A stretch of DNA of 9,776 nt from NCBI GenBank assembly GCA_947479185.1, contig CANJYY010000067.1:1-9776 (forward strand). Reading direction: 5' to 3'. Position 1 is the stretch's first letter. Each line of letters begins with the position of its first letter. Source of the stretch: Caulobacteraceae bacterium (GTDB taxonomy: Bacteria; Pseudomonadota; Alphaproteobacteria; Caulobacterales; Caulobacteraceae). Under the pieces are notes generated by a model. The model was not told the origin of the DNA and searched no databases. It saw only the letters and a list, made by a program, of their open reading frames with translations. Shown here in pieces: positions 7,465 to 9,776 of this stretch. The translations under genes and the position numbers were made by a program.

Positions 7465-8397
7465 TCAGGCCTCCAGGCCGACCAGCGAGCGTGAAAAGGC
7501 CCGGGCGTCAAAAGGTTGCAGGTCTTCGATGGCCTCGCCGACCCCGATCAGCTTGATCGGCGAGTCCGAGGCCTGGGCGACGGGCACCAGCACGCCGCCG
7601 CGCGCGGTGCCGTCCAGCTTGGTCATGACGATGCCCGACACGCCCACCTGGTTGCCGAAGATCTTCTCCTGGGCCAGGGCGTTGCGGCCGACCGTGGCGT
7701 CCAGCACCAGCAGCGTCTCGTGCGGCGCGTCCGGGTCGACCTTCTTGATCACTCGGATGACCTTCAGCAGCTCGTTCATCAGGTCCTGCCGGTTCTGCAG
7801 GCGGCCGGCGGTGTCGATCAGCACCACGTCGAAGCCCTCGGCCTTCGCCTTCTCGACCGCATCGAACGCCAGGCTGGCCGAGTCCGATCCTGTCGGCGCC
7901 GACAGGAAGGCGGCGCCCGAGCGGTCGGCCCAGACCTTCAGCTGTTCGACCGCCGCGGCGCGGAACGTGTCGCCGGCGGCGATCAGCACCTTCGCGCCCT
8001 TGAGCCGCAGGTCCTGGGCGATCTTGCCGAGGGTGGTGGTCTTGCCCGAGCCGTTGACCCCGACGAACAGCACCACATAGGGACGCGGCCCCGACAGTGG
8101 ATCGAACACGCCCTGTCGCGGAACCAGCTCGGCGGCCACGGCCTCGGCCAGGGCTTCCTTGACCTCCTCCTCGGTGGAGGACTTGCCGAAGCGGGCCTTG
8201 CCGAACGCCTCGGTGATGCGCGCCGCCGCGTGCGGACCGAGGTCCGCCTCGATCAGCATCTCTTCCAGCGCGTCCAGCTGTTCCTGGTCGAGCGGCTTCT
8301 TCACCAGCACGCTGGTGACCTGCTCGGTCATCTCGCGGGTCGTCCGCGACAGCCCCGACGTGAGGCGCTGGAACCAGCCCTGTTTCTGCTCTGCCAT
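7465..8397 (-). CDS. ftsY: Signal recognition particle receptor FtsY
   Basis: SRP-family GTPase at the inner membrane that receives ribosome-SRP complexes and hands nascent membrane proteins to the Sec translocon. The 310 residues comprise an N domain (about 18-95) and G domain (about 105-308). GTPase motifs are G1 GVNGSGKTTT (113-122), the insertion-box start DTFRAAA (143-149), G3 DTAGR (195-199), G4 TKLDG (259-263) and GVGE (285-288), followed by the C-terminal EDLQPFDARAFSRSLVG typical of FtsY. GVNGSGKTTT, rather than GLQGSGKTTT, separates FtsY from Ffh. The reading frame stays open upstream to 9168, antisense to the TRIC gene, but family homology begins at MAEQKQGWFQRL, so the ATG at 8397 is chosen. 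The acidic A domain of E. coli FtsY is absent; only a short basic/amphipathic N-terminus precedes the N domain. No strong ribosome binding site is visible. Confidence 0.97.
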   Translation of the reverse strand: MAEQKQGWFQRLTSGLSRTTREMTEQVTSVLVKKPLDQEQLDALEEMLIEADLGPHAAARITEAFGKARFGKSSTEEEVKEALAEAVAAELVPRQGVFDPLSGPRPYVVLFVGVNGSGKTTTLGKIAQDLRLKGAKVLIAAGDTFRAAAVEQLKVWADRSGAAFLSAPTGSDSASLAFDAVEKAKAEGFDVVLIDTAGRLQNRQDLMNELLKVIRVIKKVDPDAPHETLLVLDATVGRNALAQEKIFGNQVGVSGIVMTKLDGTARGGVLVPVAQASDSPIKLIGVGEAIEDLQPFDARAFSRSLVGLEA

Positions 8398-8426
8398 GAG
8401 CGGGCTCTTAGCGGTTCCCCCAAGCC

Positions 8427-8532
8427 CCGTCATCCTCGCGCTTGTAGCGAGGACCCATGAACACGGCGCCTTCGGTGCGATCGCGTCCCACACCGTGTTC
8501 ATGGGTCGTCGGAACAAGTCCGACGATGACGG
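8427..8532. repeat. 106-bp cloverleaf (four-way junction) intergenic element
   Basis: Four perfect stems abut with no unpaired base between them. The outer stem is CCGTCAT (8427-8433) with ATGACGG (8526-8532). Arm one is CCTCGC/GCGAGG (8434-8439 and 8447-8452, 7-nt loop). Arm two is ACCCATGAACACGG with CCGTGTTCATGGGT (8453-8466 and 8493-8506, 14 bp, 26-nt loop). Arm three is CGTCGGA/TCCGACG (8507-8513 and 8519-8525, 5-nt loop). This resembles dispersed palindromic MITE/REP elements of alphaproteobacteria, from memory of such repeats and without a search. It occupies most of the 186-bp gap between divergent ftsY and the TRIC gene, so their promoters must lie within or squeezed beside it. Confidence 0.75.
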
Positions 8533-8583
8533 AGAGATATCGGACGCTGTCGCGTTGCCCCGCCCGGCGCTAGAGATGCCCCC

Positions 8584-9213
8584 ATGTCCCCGCTCGATCT
8601 CGGCTTCATCCTGTTCGACTACGCCGCCGTGGCCGTGTTCGGCGCCACCGGGGCGCTGGCGGCGGCGCGGCGCAAGCACGACATCATCACCTTTGCCTTC
8701 TTCGCGGCGATCACCGGCGTGGGCGGCGGGACCTTGCGCGACCTGTTGATCGGCGCGCCGGTGTTCTGGGTCGCCCGGCCGGGCTACCTGGTCGTCTGTC
8801 TGGGCGCCGCCATCGCTGTCTGGCTGCTCGGCGCGCGGACCTGGCGGATGGGCCTGTTGCTGTGGCTCGACGCTGTCGGCATGGCTGCCTACTGCGTGGT
8901 CGGCGCGGCCAAGGCGCTCAGCCTCGGCGTTCATCCGATATCGGCCGTGGTCATGGGCGTGCTGACCGCCTGTTTCGGCGGCGTGCTGCGCGACATCCTG
9001 GCGGGTGAGCCGTCGGTGCTGCTTCGCCGCGAGATCTACGTCACCGCCGCCCTCGCCGGCGCGGGGGTGTTCGTGACCCTGGCCAGCCTCGGCGTCGACC
9101 GCCTGGTCGCCGGCGGCGCGGGCTTCGTCGTCGCCCTGGCCATCCGAGGCGGCGCGCTGCGCTTCCACTGGAGCCTGCCGGGCTTTCCGGGCTCACCGGA
9201 GTCCGAAGGCTAG
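8584..9213 (+). CDS. TRIC/UPF0126 (YicG-type) membrane protein, probable cation channel
   Basis: The 209-residue, seven-span inner-membrane protein belongs to the UPF0126 group, now related by structure to TRIC monovalent-cation channels, which act as trimers. The internal duplication is visible: repeat one has FGATGALAAARR (19-30) and GVGGGTLRDLL (45-55), repeat two has DAVGMAAYCVVGAAKAL (96-112) and CFGGVLRDILAGEP (130-143). The Gly-rich kinks followed by Arg-Asp are characteristic. The PVFW motif (59-62) follows repeat one. The ATG at 8584 is the only reasonable start, although no good ribosome binding site precedes it. It is divergent from ftsY across the cloverleaf element. Its TAG stop overlaps the stop of the convergent gene by the shared CTAG. 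Substrate and physiological role cannot be read from the sequence. Confidence 0.92.
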   Translation: MSPLDLGFILFDYAAVAVFGATGALAAARRKHDIITFAFFAAITGVGGGTLRDLLIGAPVFWVARPGYLVVCLGAAIAVWLLGARTWRMGLLLWLDAVGMAAYCVVGAAKALSLGVHPISAVVMGVLTACFGGVLRDILAGEPSVLLRREIYVTAALAGAGVFVTLASLGVDRLVAGGAGFVVALAIRGGALRFHWSLPGFPGSPESEG

Positions 9214-9776
9214 GCCTTCCGCACCCAGACCGTCTCGCGCAGGGCCAGCAGCATCATCGCCGTCCAGCTGAGGCCGAGGCCGAGCGTCAACAACCCGACG
9301 CTGCCCGGATCGATCCGCGCCGCCGCCACGCCGATCGCCGGCAGCACCAGCAGCACCGCCAGGAGCCGCCGTTTCGGCGCCGCGCGCAGACAGATCAGCG
9401 CCAGCGCCAGGCCATGCGCGCCCAGCGCCGCGAACTTGATCCACGCCGCCGTCGACGCGCGCGGCAACAGCGGTTCGGCCGCAGCGACATCCTTCGTGAT
9501 CTGCAACAGCGTCGTGGTCTCGACCATGTCAGCGACGAACGCGACCACGGCCAGCGCGATGGCGGCCAGCGCCAGCCGCGACCGCCCGCCCAGCCACAGC
9601 GCCGCCAGAATGGCGAAGGCCGTGTAACTCGGGATGTAAGCGGCGATGTCGAGGTGATTGACCGCGTCCATCCCGGCGATCACCGGCTGATGGCAGACCG
9701 GCAGCCCGAACACGGCGGCCAGGTCGGCCATCGTCCGGGCGAACTCGAACTGCACCACCGAGCCTGGGCCCATGCA
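9210..9776 (-). CDS. Polytopic membrane protein of unknown function (5' end possibly beyond window)
   Basis: I do not recognise the family. From the ATG at 9773 the product has 187 residues, but the frame stays open to the window edge. The N-terminus begins with what looks like a post-membrane loop (GPGSVVQFEFARTMADLAAVFG), so a first helix may be encoded upstream. Five hydrophobic segments can be placed near residues 43-61, 66-83, 110-130, 136-152 and 158-177, with Arg/Lys-containing loops such as GGRSR and APKRR between them. No catalytic motif is apparent. The protein ends VWVRKA. It is convergent with the TRIC gene, and the two share the CTAG at 9210-9213 as overlapping stop codons. Base composition and codon use look like the neighbouring genes, so it appears native. 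Real gene likely; function open. Confidence 0.75.
   Translation of the reverse strand, partial: CMGPGSVVQFEFARTMADLAAVFGLPVCHQPVIAGMDAVNHLDIAAYIPSYTAFAILAALWLGGRSRLALAAIALAVVAFVADMVETTTLLQITKDVAAAEPLLPRASTAAWIKFAALGAHGLALALICLRAAPKRRLLAVLLVLPAIGVAAARIDPGSVGLLTLGLGLSWTAMMLLALRETVWVRKA

Noticed and set aside
6744..7556. 270-codon open frame antisense to yciB
   Set aside because: It begins inside the REP-like repeat and has His/Gln/Gly-rich mirror composition; the opposite strand encodes recognisable YciB.
8398..9168. Upstream extension of the ftsY frame (about 257 codons)
   Set aside because: It runs antisense through the TRIC gene and the cloverleaf element, with Gln/Ala/Gly/Asp-rich shadow composition; FtsY homology begins at 8397.

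Overview
This window looks like chromosomal DNA from a high-GC alphaproteobacterium, most likely of the Caulobacter/Phenylobacterium group. I base that on the strong G/C third-position bias, the c-type cytochrome maturation gene order, a CtrA-like box and the protein sequences. The genus is an inference from family resemblance and was not searched.

Layout. On the left, the first 696 codons of aconitase (acnA) read leftward out of the window. A 201-bp intergenic region rich in inverted repeats separates it from a rightward cytochrome c maturation cluster: ccmA and ccmB (ABC transporter, overlapping ATGA), a Met/His-rich periplasmic LTxxQ (Spy/CpxP-type) protein gene, ccmC, ccmD and ccmG/dsbE (the last two overlapping GTGA). 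A short Pro/Gln/Ala-rich hypothetical gene follows, preceded by a CtrA-like TTAC-N7-TTAACCAT box. It ends 4 bp from a convergent MarR-family regulator that carries a lysine-rich, histone-H1-like tail. Upstream of the MarR gene are operator-like palindromes and an inverted pair of ~50-bp REP-like repeats. Then come leftward yciB (septation protein A family) and ftsY (SRP receptor), which look like one operon. Divergent from ftsY is a TRIC/UPF0126-type membrane protein gene. The ftsY/TRIC intergenic region is mostly filled by a 106-bp element able to fold into a four-way cloverleaf. The TRIC gene overlaps a convergent polytopic membrane protein gene by its CTAG stop codons; that last gene runs off the right edge.

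Functions. CcmAB and CcmC/CcmD serve haem handling and loading of the CcmE chaperone in System I cytochrome c biogenesis, and CcmG reduces apocytochrome cysteines. CcmE, CcmF and CcmH/I are not here and must be encoded elsewhere. FtsY and YciB concern membrane-protein targeting and the cell envelope.

Most of the window is ordinary housekeeping sequence. The less ordinary signals are non-coding: an 11-bp inverted repeat covering the acnA Shine-Dalgarno, a nested hairpin abutting the ccmC start, the cloverleaf element, the paired REP-like repeat and the CtrA-like box. Two proteins also stand out: the Met/His-rich LTxxQ protein inside the ccm cluster and the MarR protein with a period-3 lysine tail.
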